Shown: positions 26,413 through 35,153, counted from the stretch's first letter. The stretch is 64,000 bases of DNA from Nocardioides campestrisoli (GCF_013624435.2 NZ_CP061768.1:3996001-4060000), one strand, 5' to 3'. The notes: a model not told the origin generated them from the letters alone. Program-made: numbers and translations.

Positions 26413-28008
26413 TCAGAGCCCCAGCACCCCCGGGTTCAGGATCCCTGCCGGGTCCAGCGCGGCCTTCGCCCCACGCAACGCCGCGGCGAACGGGTCCGGC
26501 CGCTGGCGGGCGTACCAGGGCGCATGGTCGCGGCCGACCGCGTGGTGGTGAGTGATCGTGCCGCCGTGCGTGGTCATCGCCTCGGAGACGCCGGCCTTGA
26601 TCTCGTCCCACATCGGCAGCAGCGAGCCCCAGCGGCCCGAGGCGTAGACGCCGTAGTACGGCGCCGGGCCGTCCGGGTAGACGTGGGTGAACCGGCAGGT
26701 GATCACGCCGGTGATCCCGAGCGCACCCATCACGTCGTACGCCGCGGTGGTGATCGCCGCGTGCATCGTCGGGAACCGGTCCCAGGTGCAGGCGGTCTCG
26801 AAGGTCTCCGCGATCAAGCTGCGGCGAGTGACGGCGTCGCGCTGGTAGGGCATCCGGAGGAACGAGGAGCGCCAGGCGTCCGCCGGGTCACCCGGGCCGG
26901 TGGTCTCCGCCGCGGCTGCGGCCGCGTCCTTGACCGACGGCTCCCCCGGCTTGCCGCCGTGGTCGCGGGCGAGCTCGATCGCCCGGTCCAGGAGCACGTC
27001 GACCGGGTGGTCGGCCGACTCGAAGGCCAGCACCAGCAGGCCGCCGCGGGTGGAGGAGCCGACGTTGAGCAGCGCCTCCATCGGGTCGAGCAGCCGGCAG
27101 TTCGACGGGTTGAGGCCGCTCTGCGCGACCGCCCGGGTGGCGGCCACCGCCGCGTCGAAGGAGTCGAAGTCGACGGTGACCCCGGCCCGCCAGCGGGGCC
27201 GGTCCTGGAGCCGCATCCACGCCTCGGTGATGATCCCCAGCGTGCCCTCGGAGCCGAGGAACATCCGGTCCGGCGACGGACCCGCCCCCGAGCCGGGCAG
27301 CCGCCGCGACTCCCCGACCCCGGTCGGGCTGACCACCCGCAGGCTCTCGGTGAGGTCGTCGACGTGGGTGAGCACGGTGGCGTAGTGGCCGCCGGCGCGG
27401 GTGGCGAGCCAGCCGCCGAGGGTAGAGAACTCGAAGGACTGCGGGAAGTGCCGCAGCGTCAGCCCGTGCGGGCGCAGCTGCGCCTCGAGCGCCGGACCGA
27501 GGACGCCGCCCTGGATCCGCGCGGCCCGGCTGACCGGGTCGATCTCCAGCACCTGGTCGAGCGCGCCCAGGTCGAGGCTGACCGCCGGGCCGTCGAACCG
27601 CGCCTCCACGCCGCCGACCACCGACGTACCGCCGCCGAACGGCACCACGGCCACCGAGGCGGACGTCGCCCAGTCGAGCACGTCGACCACGTCCTGCTCC
27701 GAGCGCGGGCGCAGCACCAGGTCCGGCGGGTGCGCCAGGTCGCCCTGGAGGTTGCGGACCACGTCGCGGTAGGCCTTGCCGTGGGTGTGCGCGGCCCGGT
27801 CCTCGGGCTCGGCCGAGGCGATCTCGGCCAGCGACGCGGGGACCTCGACCTGGGGCGCCTTCAGGTCGAGGTCGGCCACGGCGGGCGGGGCGTGCGGGGT
27901 GAAGTCGTGCTCGGGGAGCAGCGCCGCCACCCGGGCCACCAGCTCCTCGGCCTCGGCGCCGACGACGGCGTGCTCCTCGTTGCCCCAGCCCCACCACGAT
28001 CGCGTCAT
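26413..28008 (-). CDS. FAD-linked oxidase, alkyldihydroxyacetonephosphate synthase-like
   Basis: 531 residues of the VAO/FAD-linked oxidase family. The FAD-binding PP loop is VVPFGGGTSVVGGVEA, followed by QGGVLGPALEAQLRPHGLTLRHFPQSFEFSTLGGWLATRAGGH in parts (TLGGWLATRAGG) and FLGSEGTLGIITEA. The C-terminus has the AGPS-type Tyr/His region YPDGPAPYYGVYASGR and TITHHHAVGRDHAPW. AGPS makes the ether bond of ether lipids; bacterial homologues may act on other substrates. TAGGGT 7 nt before the ATG gives it its own leaderless promoter. Confidence 0.87.
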   Translation of the reverse strand: MTRSWWGWGNEEHAVVGAEAEELVARVAALLPEHDFTPHAPPAVADLDLKAPQVEVPASLAEIASAEPEDRAAHTHGKAYRDVVRNLQGDLAHPPDLVLRPRSEQDVVDVLDWATSASVAVVPFGGGTSVVGGVEARFDGPAVSLDLGALDQVLEIDPVSRAARIQGGVLGPALEAQLRPHGLTLRHFPQSFEFSTLGGWLATRAGGHYATVLTHVDDLTESLRVVSPTGVGESRRLPGSGAGPSPDRMFLGSEGTLGIITEAWMRLQDRPRWRAGVTVDFDSFDAAVAATRAVAQSGLNPSNCRLLDPMEALLNVGSSTRGGLLVLAFESADHPVDVLLDRAIELARDHGGKPGEPSVKDAAAAAAETTGPGDPADAWRSSFLRMPYQRDAVTRRSLIAETFETACTWDRFPTMHAAITTAAYDVMGALGITGVITCRFTHVYPDGPAPYYGVYASGRWGSLLPMWDEIKAGVSEAMTTHGGTITHHHAVGRDHAPWYARQRPDPFAAALRGAKAALDPAGILNPGVLGL

Positions 28009-28018
28009 GGGGGCGACC

Positions 28019-28801
28019 CTAAGGGCGGTCGGGCTCCTGCGGCTCGGCTTCGGCGCGCTTGGCCGAGTCCTCTTCGGTGACCTGGGCGGTGTCTGCGGCC
28101 GTGAGCTGCGCGGCCCGCTTCCGCGCGTCCTGGTCGCGGCGCCGCTTGATCTCGCGCTGCGCGAGGGCGGCAGCGAGCAGTACCGGCCAGACGTACTTGA
28201 GCAGGTCGAGCAGGCTCTGCAACCAGGCGGGCAGGCTCCAGTCGGGAAGGCTCCATTCCGGCCAGGGGATCGACCAGTCCGGCCACGGGATGGTCGGCCA
28301 CGGGATCGACCAGTCCGGCCAGGGGATCTTGGGCCAGGGGATGTCGGGCCAGGGGATGTTGGGGAGGGCGAACCGGCCGAGCAGCCAGATCAGCACGATC
28401 GGCACCACGACCCCGGCGACGGCTGCGGCGGTCCGGCGTACGGCGTACTGGGTGGGGTGCTCGCGGATCCACGCCTCCCGCTCGGCAGCCTTGGAGCCGG
28501 GCTCGGGGTCGAAATCGAGCCCGCCGATGCCGAGCGTCGCGGCCGCGAGGGCCGGCTTCCCCGGCTCGCCGCCCCACCAGGTGACCCGGCGGGCCGGACC
28601 GACGAAAGTGGGCAGCTTGAGCTTGACCGCGCCATGGTCGCCGCCGTCCAGGGTCACCGTGTCGTCGGACGTCTTCTCCGACGCGACCTCCTCGTCGTCC
28701 ACCGTCCAGGTGATCGCGCGCTGGAATCCAGCCTCGGTCAGCTCCACGACGTGCGCGCGGCCGTCGTGAGTGAGCAGCCAGCGCTCGACTTCCTGGGTCA
28801 T
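28019..28801 (-). CDS. Membrane protein with tandem Trp-Pro repeat
   Basis: 260 residues. Residues 1-130 are a soluble beta-rich domain of unknown type (RWLLTHDGRAHVVELTEAG, GPARRVTWWGGEPGKPALAA). A membrane helix (~133-150) leads into about 45 residues built of IPWP and DWS units: IPWPDIPWPKIPWPDWS, IPWPTIPWPDWS, IPWPEWSLPDWSLPAW. A second helix (~205-225) and a charged tail follow. I know no family with this repeat; the Trp/Pro track beside two helices suggests an interfacial structure. It starts 7 bp from a TetR-type operator and is divergent from that TetR gene. Confidence 0.7.
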   Translation of the reverse strand: MTQEVERWLLTHDGRAHVVELTEAGFQRAITWTVDDEEVASEKTSDDTVTLDGGDHGAVKLKLPTFVGPARRVTWWGGEPGKPALAAATLGIGGLDFDPEPGSKAAEREAWIREHPTQYAVRRTAAAVAGVVVPIVLIWLLGRFALPNIPWPDIPWPKIPWPDWSIPWPTIPWPDWSIPWPEWSLPDWSLPAWLQSLLDLLKYVWPVLLAAALAQREIKRRRDQDARKRAAQLTAADTAQVTEEDSAKRAEAEPQEPDRP

Positions 28802-28807
28802 GGCGTC

Positions 28808-28833
28808 AATACTAGAGTGCGTACTCCATTATT
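28808..28833. promoter_or_regulatory. 26-bp imperfect palindrome, likely TetR operator
   Basis: Half-sites AATA.T.GAGT.C read symmetrically from both ends (28808-28820 against 28833-28821), matching at 9 of 13 positions, with inner core GAGT-GCGT-ACTC-like. It sits between the divergent Trp-Pro membrane gene and the tetR gene. Confidence 0.65.
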
Positions 28834-28858
28834 TGCCAGCAGCTGGGAGGATCCGGGT

Positions 28859-29452
28859 ATGGCACGCACGGTCGACCCGGCCCGCCACGAGGCGCGACGG
28901 CTGCAGATCATCGACGCCGCGCTCACCTGCTTCGCCCGCGACGGCTACGACCGGGCGACCACCGCCGCGATCTGCCGCGAGGCGGGCATCGGCTCGGGCA
29001 CCTTCTTCCACTACTTCCCGACCAAGCTCGCGGTGCTGCTGGCGATGCTGGAGCTCGGCACTGCCGAGGAGCAGGAGTGGTTTGCCGCGCAGGCCGGCCG
29101 CGACGACGCCCGGGGCGTGCTCGACGACTACGTGGCCCACACCGCCGAGGAGATGGCCGACGTCCGGGTCGCGGGACTGGTCCGCGCGGTCGGCGCGGTG
29201 ATGTCCGAACCGGAGGTCACCGGCACCCTGGAGCTCGACACCGCGGCGATCCGCGCGGGGCTGCTGCCCTGGGTACGCGCCGCCATGGAGGCCGGCGACG
29301 TGCGCGCGGACCTGCCGCCCGAGCAGCTGGTGCTCTGGCTCCAGGCCCTGCTCGACGGCTACCTCGGGGTGGTGGTCACCGAGCCCGGGTTCGACGCCGC
29401 GCGCGCGGCCGAGACGCTGCGCGACGCCGTACGCCGGCTCCTCGCGCCCTGA
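28859..29452 (+). CDS. TetR-family transcriptional regulator
   Basis: 197 residues. The N-terminal HTH is ARRLQIIDAALTCFARDGYDRATTAAICREAGIGSGTFFHYFPTK (GIGSGTFFHYFPTK is the recognition helix region). The C-terminal ligand domain is helical. The ATG at 28859 has GGGAGG 9 nt upstream. The palindrome at 28808-28833 in the intergenic region is the probable target, controlling itself and the divergent membrane protein gene. Confidence 0.88.
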   Translation: MARTVDPARHEARRLQIIDAALTCFARDGYDRATTAAICREAGIGSGTFFHYFPTKLAVLLAMLELGTAEEQEWFAAQAGRDDARGVLDDYVAHTAEEMADVRVAGLVRAVGAVMSEPEVTGTLELDTAAIRAGLLPWVRAAMEAGDVRADLPPEQLVLWLQALLDGYLGVVVTEPGFDAARAAETLRDAVRRLLAP

Positions 29453-29524
29453 GCCGCGGCAGGCCCCTGCCAGCCCGCTGGGAGCGCCGCGGAGGTCACT
29501 GCTCCCGATTCACTGCGCCCACTA

Positions 29525-30325
29525 TCACTGAGCCCGGCGCCACCACGAGCGGCGCCGCGGCTCCGGCTCGACCCGATGCCCGAGGGCCACCTTGAACGCC
29601 CGCTCCGCTGCCGCCTCGCCCTCCACCACCGCACCTGACCCGGGATAGTCATGGAGCCACCGCAGCAGCCCTGCCGCGGAGTCGGTGACCGTGAGGACCG
29701 GCCGGCCGGGCGAGCCGAGTGCGATGTCGCCCAGGACCCCCTCCCGGTCGGTGCCGAACCTGACCCACCACGAGCTGTCCGTGTCCGACGCCACTAGGTG
29801 GGCCGGCGCGGGCTGCCAGAGGACGTCGGCGCCCGGCTCCGCCCAGTGGGCCAGCGCCCGGTCCACGCAGTCTGCCGCGACGTCGGGGTGCAGCGCAGGC
29901 GGCTCGAGGGAGCTGACCTCGCTCGCCGCGAGCGCCACGTTGATCGCCTCGTGAGCCAGCAGCCGCGCGACCTCGTGCGAGGTCCCCGGACGCCCGAAGT
30001 AGTCGAGCTCCACGTCCGGACCGACGTCGACCAACAGTCGCGTCAGCTCGTCCCGAACCCGGCTGATCTCGGCCAGCACGTCCTCCAGCACGACCGGCGG
30101 GGTCTGCCCCTCGTAGGCACGCCAGTCCGACTCCGGGTGCCGGAGAAGCCACTCCCAGACCGCCAGCGTCCCCAGGTGCTCCTGCGCGTAGGTCAGCGCC
30201 TCCTCCTTCAGCGGCCCGACCCGCTCCTCGGGGAGCAGTCGGCCGAGCGCCTCCACGCCGGCGCGGCCGTGCCGGTCGAGCAGGTCGAGGTACTGGGTGT
30301 GCGGCAGCAGGGCGGTCGGAGTCAC
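29525..30325 (-). CDS. Maleylpyruvate isomerase (MDMPI)-family protein
   Basis: 266 residues. The first ~165 follow the actinobacterial MDMPI-like layout of four helices (AVWEWLLRHPESDWRAYEG-like elements, SHEVARLLAHEAINVALAASEV), and the rest is an MDMPI C-terminal beta domain (WWVRFGTDREGVLGDIALGSPG, GLLRWLHDYPGS). Studied members are mycothiol-dependent isomerases; many others have no known substrate. GTG start with TAGGGT 6 nt upstream (leaderless). Confidence 0.75.
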   Translation of the reverse strand: MTPTALLPHTQYLDLLDRHGRAGVEALGRLLPEERVGPLKEEALTYAQEHLGTLAVWEWLLRHPESDWRAYEGQTPPVVLEDVLAEISRVRDELTRLLVDVGPDVELDYFGRPGTSHEVARLLAHEAINVALAASEVSSLEPPALHPDVAADCVDRALAHWAEPGADVLWQPAPAHLVASDTDSSWWVRFGTDREGVLGDIALGSPGRPVLTVTDSAAGLLRWLHDYPGSGAVVEGEAAAERAFKVALGHRVEPEPRRRSWWRRAQ

Positions 30326-30374
30326 GCCACGACCCTAGGCGGCGTCCGCCGGACGGAGATCCAACTGGACCGGG

Positions 30375-31559
30375 TCAGGGCTTGAGCACCACCTTCGTGC
30401 ACTCCTGCTCCTTGTGCTTGAAGATGTCGAAGCCGTGCGCCGCGTCGGCCAGCGGCAGGTGGTGGCTGATGATGAAGGTCGGGTCGATCTCCCCGCTGCG
30501 GATCCGCCGGTAGAGGTCGGGCAGGTAGCGGTGGACGTGCGCCTGGCCGGTGCGCACCGTGACCGAGCGGTTCATCAGCGACCCGATCGGGAACTTGTCG
30601 ACCAGTCCGCCGTAGACGCCGACGATCGAGACCGTGCCGCCGTTGGCGACCGAGAGGATCGCCTCGCGCAGCGCGTGCGGCCGCTCGGTGGAGAGCTTGG
30701 CGACCTGCTTGGTCTTGTCGTACGCGTGGATCGCGGTGACGTCGGTGTGCGCCTCCATGCCGACCGCGTCGATCACCCGGTCGGGCCCGCGTCCGGCGGT
30801 GAGCTCGCGCAGCTCCTTGAGCACCGACGTGTTCTCGTAGTTGAGCGGGTGCGCGCCCGTGTGCTCGGCGGCCATCGCCAGCCGCTCCGGCACCCGGTCG
30901 ATCACGATCACCTTGGCCGCGCCCATGATCTGCGCGGCCAGGCAGGCGAACTGCCCGACCGGGCCGGCGCCCCAGACCGCGACCACGTCGCCGGACTGGA
31001 TGTCGCACATGTCGGCGGCCATCCAGCCGGTCGGCAGCACGTCGGTGAGGAAGAGCACCTGGTCGTCGCTGAGGTCCTCGTCGACCTTGAACGGCCCCAC
31101 GTCGGCGAACGGCACCCGGGCGTACTCCGCCTGGCCGCCGGGGTAGCCGCCGAGCATGTGGGAGTAGCCGAAGATCCCGGACGGCGAGTGGCCCATCACC
31201 TTCTCCGCCTCGCCGGCGTTGGGGTTGGAGTTCTCGCACAGCGAGGTCAAGCCGCGCTGGCACGGCGTGCAGGCGCCGCAGGCGATCGGGAACGGCACGA
31301 TCACCCGGTCGCCGACCTGCAGGTCAGGGCGCCGCTCGCGCGCCTCGGGGCCCAGCTCGACGACCTCGCCCATGAACTCGTGGCCGAAGATGTCGCCGGG
31401 CATGAACGTCGGGATGTAGCCGTCGTACAGGTGCAGGTCGGAGCCGCAGATCGCGGTCGAGGAGACCTTGATGATCGCGTCCCGGGGGTTGAGCAGCTTC
31501 GGGTCCGGGACCTCCTGGACGTCGACCTTGCTAGGGCCCTGCCAGACGACCGCCTTCAT
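30375..31559 (-). CDS. Zinc-dependent alcohol/formaldehyde dehydrogenase family
   Basis: 394 residues of the medium-chain dehydrogenase family. Catalytic zinc ligands are C38 (AICGSDLH) and H60/E61 (FGHEFMGE); structural zinc Cys lie in CGACTPCQRGLTSLC. The Rossmann motif is VVAVWGAGPVGQFA. The long form with ITAGRGPDRVIDAVGMEAH resembles glutathione-independent formaldehyde dehydrogenases. Its ATG overlaps the stop of the upstream SRPBCC gene by 4 nt. Confidence 0.88.
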   Translation of the reverse strand: MKAVVWQGPSKVDVQEVPDPKLLNPRDAIIKVSSTAICGSDLHLYDGYIPTFMPGDIFGHEFMGEVVELGPEARERRPDLQVGDRVIVPFPIACGACTPCQRGLTSLCENSNPNAGEAEKVMGHSPSGIFGYSHMLGGYPGGQAEYARVPFADVGPFKVDEDLSDDQVLFLTDVLPTGWMAADMCDIQSGDVVAVWGAGPVGQFACLAAQIMGAAKVIVIDRVPERLAMAAEHTGAHPLNYENTSVLKELRELTAGRGPDRVIDAVGMEAHTDVTAIHAYDKTKQVAKLSTERPHALREAILSVANGGTVSIVGVYGGLVDKFPIGSLMNRSVTVRTGQAHVHRYLPDLYRRIRSGEIDPTFIISHHLPLADAAHGFDIFKHKEQECTKVVLKP

Positions 31560-32575
31560 CGGCTGCTCCCTTCGTTGCTCGCGTGCTCGTTGGGCTGCTT
31601 GTCGTTGGGCTGCTTGTCGTTGGGCTGAGCCGGCCCCTGGAGGAACTGCCGCTTCGCCTCGGTGCCGTGCGGGAGGATCTCGGTGCGCACCACCGAGCCG
31701 GTCTCCATCACCTGCTTGAACCGGCGCAGGTCGTCGCGGACCTGCTGCTCGGGCTCCTCGCCGAAGAGACGCGCGACCGCGCGGCCGACCCGCCCGCCGG
31801 GGACGTCGTAGTGCAGCACCACCCGGACCTCGGTGCCCCGGTCGCCGGGCGCGGGGGCGAAGTGCACGGTGCCGGAGTTGGCGACCGTGGCCCCCTTGAG
31901 CGAGCGCCAGGCCAGGCGGCGGCCGGTCTCCTGGCTGGTGATCTCGGCGTCCCAGGAGACCTTCTTGCCGGCCGGGCCCTTGGCCACCCAGTGGCTCGTG
32001 CCGTCGCCCTGGGTGGTCACCGACTCCAGGTGGAGCATGAACGAGGGCAGGTTGCCCAGGTCGCGCCAGAACGCGAAGACCTCGTCCGGCGGTCGGTTGA
32101 CGGTGGTCGACGCCTCCAGGCTGAGCGGTCCGGGACGGCCCTTGCCGTGCTGGGCGCGAGCGGTACGCACCGCGGCGTACAGGTCGACGGCCGCGATCCC
32201 CGCGACCGCGGCGGTGGCCAGGTTGACCCGGGTGAGCCGCTCACCCTGCCCCCTCTTGCCCCATCCCCGCAGGCCGGTTCGCTCGGCTCGCCGCGTCTTC
32301 ATCGCGTGACCGAGCAGTGCCAGGTCGAGCGCGTCCCCGGCGACCCGGGTCCACACCGAGCGCTGCGGGCCGACCAGGCAGGCCGCCGCGTGCACGAGCT
32401 CGCGGGCGCCGACCGCGCGGATCACCCCCGGGGCGCTCGCACTGTCGTCCACCCCCGCGAGCCGGGCCACCGAGCCGGGCCGCAGGAGCATCGGGACGCC
32501 GAGGCCGAGGCTGGCGACGCCGAGGCCGCGCACCAGGCGGCCGGTTGCGCGTTCTGGGTTCTGGGTCGACTTCAT
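31556..32575 (-). CDS. SRPBCC (polyketide cyclase/dehydrase) membrane protein
   Basis: 339 residues. An N-terminal part with hydrophobic helices (LGLGVPMLLRPGSVARLAGV, RVNLATAAVAGIAAVDLYAAV) is followed by a SRPBCC lipid-binding-like domain (STTVNRPPDEVFAFWRDLGNLPSFMLHLESV). The C-terminus carries a QPNDK duplication from a 15-bp tandem repeat. The ATG at 32575 is chosen; an ATG at 32608 would add 11 residues. Same operon as the downstream dehydrogenase and upstream short gene. Confidence 0.8.
   Translation of the reverse strand: MKSTQNPERATGRLVRGLGVASLGLGVPMLLRPGSVARLAGVDDSASAPGVIRAVGARELVHAAACLVGPQRSVWTRVAGDALDLALLGHAMKTRRAERTGLRGWGKRGQGERLTRVNLATAAVAGIAAVDLYAAVRTARAQHGKGRPGPLSLEASTTVNRPPDEVFAFWRDLGNLPSFMLHLESVTTQGDGTSHWVAKGPAGKKVSWDAEITSQETGRRLAWRSLKGATVANSGTVHFAPAPGDRGTEVRVVLHYDVPGGRVGRAVARLFGEEPEQQVRDDLRRFKQVMETGSVVRTEILPHGTEAKRQFLQGPAQPNDKQPNDKQPNEHASNEGSSR
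31589..31618. repeat. Two tandem copies of a 15-bp unit
   Basis: GTTGGGCTGCTTGTC occurs at 31589-31603 and 31604-31618, plus a partial third copy. It encodes the QPNDK repeat near the end of the SRPBCC protein and could vary in copy number. Confidence 0.8.
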
Positions 32576-32612
32576 GCGACTGCTCGTACCCCCGTCATGG
32601 CGGGCCATGCCC

Positions 32613-32951
32613 TCACGTCCGCGGCTGGGCGGGGTTGGTGGGGACTCCCTGGGACGGCGGGTTCTGCTTGGGCCCCTGGGTCGCCGGGGAGACCGGCGAG
32701 CCGCCCGACGCCCCCTGCTGCACCTGCGTCGCCGAGGCCGTCGGGTCGCCTCCCGAGGGTTGCGCGTCGCCTGTCTGCAGGGCCTGCAACCGGTGCTCCA
32801 GGATCTGCACCACCTGGATCCGGTCGGCGTGCGCGCGTTCGTAGGCCAGCACCTGCTCGACCCCCGCGGCGTCCAGCGTCCGCACCCGGGACTCGAGGGC
32901 GCCGCTGCTGAGGTCGTCGTAGTCCGGCAGGGGAAGGTCGTGGTGGGTCAT
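32613..32951 (-). CDS. Short protein with LPLPDYDDL motif (DUF8129-like)
   Basis: 112 residues. The N-terminal ~60 (LPLPDYDDLSSGALESRVRTLDAAGVEQVLAYERAHADRIQVVQILEHRL in parts) match a small helical domain found in actinobacterial stress or membrane-envelope proteins, named DUF8129 as far as I recall. The rest is a Gln/Pro/Ser-rich tail. The ATG at 32951 has AAGGAG 6 nt upstream; the GTG 15 nt earlier lies before that site. First gene of a likely operon with SRPBCC and dehydrogenase genes. Confidence 0.72.
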   Translation of the reverse strand: MTHHDLPLPDYDDLSSGALESRVRTLDAAGVEQVLAYERAHADRIQVVQILEHRLQALQTGDAQPSGGDPTASATQVQQGASGGSPVSPATQGPKQNPPSQGVPTNPAQPRT

Positions 32952-33034
32952 CGTGCGCTCCTTCACTGGGTCGGGTTCAGGGTCGGGTTCAGGGCCTGGG
33001 ATGCCCAGGCCGCGAGCTGGTCATCGCGGGGTGG

Positions 33035-33331
33035 TCAGGGGCGGGGGTCGGTGCGCTTCCAGGGCCGTTCGTCGCGACGGCCCCCCATCGCTGCGGCGCA
33101 GCGCCGGCACACGTCGGAGACCTGGTCGGCGTCGCGCCCGGTCGCGGGCTGCACGTCGACCCACTCCACGTGGGAGAAGCGGCGCAGCTCGGACCGGTGG
33201 ATCGAGAGCCCGCACAAGGTCTGGTTGGTGCCCGGCGTCCAAGCGTGGACCTCCCCCGACGGCATCCGGTAGCCGTCCGGGTCCGTCCAGGCGCCGGTCG
33301 CCGCCACCGCGGCGGTCTTGGGGGCCTTCAT
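33035..33331 (-). CDS. Small Cys-containing protein, unknown
   Basis: 98 residues. TLCGLSIHRSELRRFSHVEWVDVQ and VSDVCRRCAAAM contain a lone Cys and a CxxC pair that could form a zinc knuckle with His. Actinobacterial proteins of this type usually carry no name. 83 bp upstream of the DUF8129-like gene on the same strand. Confidence 0.6.
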   Translation of the reverse strand: MKAPKTAAVAATGAWTDPDGYRMPSGEVHAWTPGTNQTLCGLSIHRSELRRFSHVEWVDVQPATGRDADQVSDVCRRCAAAMGGRRDERPWKRTDPRP

Positions 33332-33391
33332 GCACGATTCGGTGCCCGTTCCCCGGGCGGGGCATTCCTCGTCGTCGCCCCCGGCTTCGCG

Positions 33392-34369
33392 TCAGCGCAG
33401 GGCGCGCACCACCAGGGCGGCGGCGTCAGCGACCAGCGCGTCGTCGTACGCCGCGTCCTTCTCGCCGCGGTCGGAGAAGACCGCGACCACGATCGGCGCC
33501 CGGCCGGGCGGTGTGACCAGCGCGAGGTCGTTGCGGGTGCCGTAGCCGCCCCCTCCGGACTTGTCCGCCACCACCCAGTCCGGCGGCACCCCGGCCCGGA
33601 CCAGCGCGTCGCCGGTGGCGTTGCCGCTCATCCAGCGCAGCAGGGTACGGCGAGCCGCTGGCGCCAGGGCGTCGTCGACGGCGTACGCCCGCAGGACCTC
33701 GGCGAACGCCCGCGGGGTGGTGGTGTCCCGGTCGTCGCCGGGACGGGCCTCGTTGAGCGTCGGCTCGGTCCGCGCGACCACGGTGACGTCGTCGCCCACG
33801 GCTCGCAGCGCGCGCTGGAAGCCGGCGGGTCCGCCGAGCGCGTCGAGCATCAGGTTGGCGGCGGTGTTGTCGCTCTCCCGCACCGCCGCCTCTGCGATCC
33901 GGCGCAGCGGCAGCCCGGTGGCCACGTGCTGCTCGGTCACCGGGGAGTGGTCGACCAGGTCGGCTTCGCCGTAACGGACGACCTCGTCCCACTCCTCCGG
34001 CTCGAGCCGGTCGAGCAGAGCGGCGGCCGCCAGCGCCTTGAACGTCGAGGCGTAGGCGAAGCGCTCATCGGCGCGGTGCTCGACCGTGGTCCCGCTGCCG
34101 GTGTCGACGGCGAAGACGCCGAGCCGGGCGTCGTACTGCTGCTCCAGCGGGGAGAAGTCCACGTCCGCCGGAGTGGCCGTGCCGGAGGCGGTGGGCGAGC
34201 CGGACGGCGTGGCCGAGGAGGCGGTGGCCCCGGGGTCAGGCGATCCGGTGGGCGTCTCGGCGGGGCTGCAGGCACCCAGCCCGAGGGCGAGCACCCCCGC
34301 CGCAGCGCAGGTGAGCAGGCTCGGCAGACGGGGGCGGTTGGACGGGCGGGGGCGGGTCGGACTCATCAC
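33392..34369 (-). CDS. Class A beta-lactamase-like lipoprotein
   Basis: 325 residues. Lipobox LGAC (Cys34) and a long Ser/Thr/Pro/Ala linker precede the class A fold. All active-site motifs are present: STFK (Ser108, Lys111), SDN (167-169), ExxLN as EPTLN and KSGGG in place of KTG. It should hydrolyse beta-lactams or bind them outside the membrane, though the KSG triad and linker are typical of the chromosomal actinobacterial enzymes rather than mobile resistance genes. Start ATG at 34369; the second Met is equally possible. Confidence 0.88.
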   Translation of the reverse strand: MMSPTRPRPSNRPRLPSLLTCAAAGVLALGLGACSPAETPTGSPDPGATASSATPSGSPTASGTATPADVDFSPLEQQYDARLGVFAVDTGSGTTVEHRADERFAYASTFKALAAAALLDRLEPEEWDEVVRYGEADLVDHSPVTEQHVATGLPLRRIAEAAVRESDNTAANLMLDALGGPAGFQRALRAVGDDVTVVARTEPTLNEARPGDDRDTTTPRAFAEVLRAYAVDDALAPAARRTLLRWMSGNATGDALVRAGVPPDWVVADKSGGGGYGTRNDLALVTPPGRAPIVVAVFSDRGEKDAAYDDALVADAAALVVRALR

Positions 34370-34511
34370 GACAGGCTCCTCGTGATCGACGGTGACTTCC
34401 CTCGGTCAGGAGGCACGAACCTGTCACAGAGCCCTTCCCGCCCCCAAGACCGCCCGCGCGGCGCACGGTCAGTGGCGCTGGGGCAGACGGCCCCCGGGGG
34501 GCGATGCTGGG

Positions 34512-35153
34512 TCAGGCGGCGTGGTGGGCGGCGAGGGCGTCGCCGGCCTCGACGGCGGCCTCCTCGGCACTCTTGCGCATCAGCGCCGCGGTCTCGGTGA
34601 ACTCGTCGAGCGCCGGGTTGACCCCGACCAGGGTGAACTCCCGCTCGACCACGGTCAGGTCGGCGCCCCAGACGTCGCACAGGATCCGGCGCAGGAAGTC
34701 GACGTTGTGGTCCCAGCCCTCGCGCGGGGTGCCGGGGCCGTAGGCGCCGCCGCGGGTGGTGAGCAGGACGGTGGGGGTGCCGTCGAGCAGGCGGGTGCCC
34801 ATCGGGGCGCCGGCGCAGGCGAGGTCCATCCAGGTCTTCACGTGCTGGGAGACGCCGTAGTTGTAGAGCGGGAGGGCCAGGACGGCGGTGGTGGCCTGCT
34901 GCAGCTCGCCGGCGAGCGTCTCGGCCAGCGCGAGTGCGTCGCGCTGGGCGTGGCTGCGGTCGGCCTCGGGGGTGAAGCCACCCGAGATCGCGGTGGCCCA
35001 GGCGTCGGCGGGGAGCGGGTCCTGCGCGAGGTGACGCCGGACCACGGGCACGTCGGGGTGGGCGGAGACGACCCGCTCGAGGACGAGGTCGGCCAGCGCG
35101 CTGCTGGCGGAGTGGTCGCCCTGGATGGAGGCGTCGATGCGGAGGACGGACAT
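34512..35153 (-). CDS. azoR: FMN-dependent NADH:quinone oxidoreductase/azoreductase
   Basis: 213 residues of the flavodoxin-like AzoR family. FMN-contact motifs are IDASIQGDHSASSALAD, LPLYNYGVSQHVKTWMDL and TTRGGAYG. Such enzymes reduce quinones and azo compounds by two electrons. The ATG follows AGGAG. It is divergent from a MarR gene and its promoter (TTGAAC 35231-35226, 17 nt, TAACGT 35208-35203) lies across two MarR-type palindromes, so it is very probably repressed by that regulator and induced by quinones or thiol stress. Confidence 0.92.
   Translation of the reverse strand: MSVLRIDASIQGDHSASSALADLVLERVVSAHPDVPVVRRHLAQDPLPADAWATAISGGFTPEADRSHAQRDALALAETLAGELQQATTAVLALPLYNYGVSQHVKTWMDLACAGAPMGTRLLDGTPTVLLTTRGGAYGPGTPREGWDHNVDFLRRILCDVWGADLTVVEREFTLVGVNPALDEFTETAALMRKSAEEAAVEAGDALAAHHAA

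Noticed and set aside
29453..29524. Terminator between tetR and the MDMPI-like gene
   Set aside because: Short GC-rich complementary pieces exist (CCGCGGCAGG and similar) but no continuous stem longer than 6 bp is convincing.
33392..34369. Acquired antibiotic-resistance cassette
   Set aside because: Codon use is as in neighbours, lipoprotein layout is that of chromosomal actinobacterial enzymes and there is no mobile-element context.
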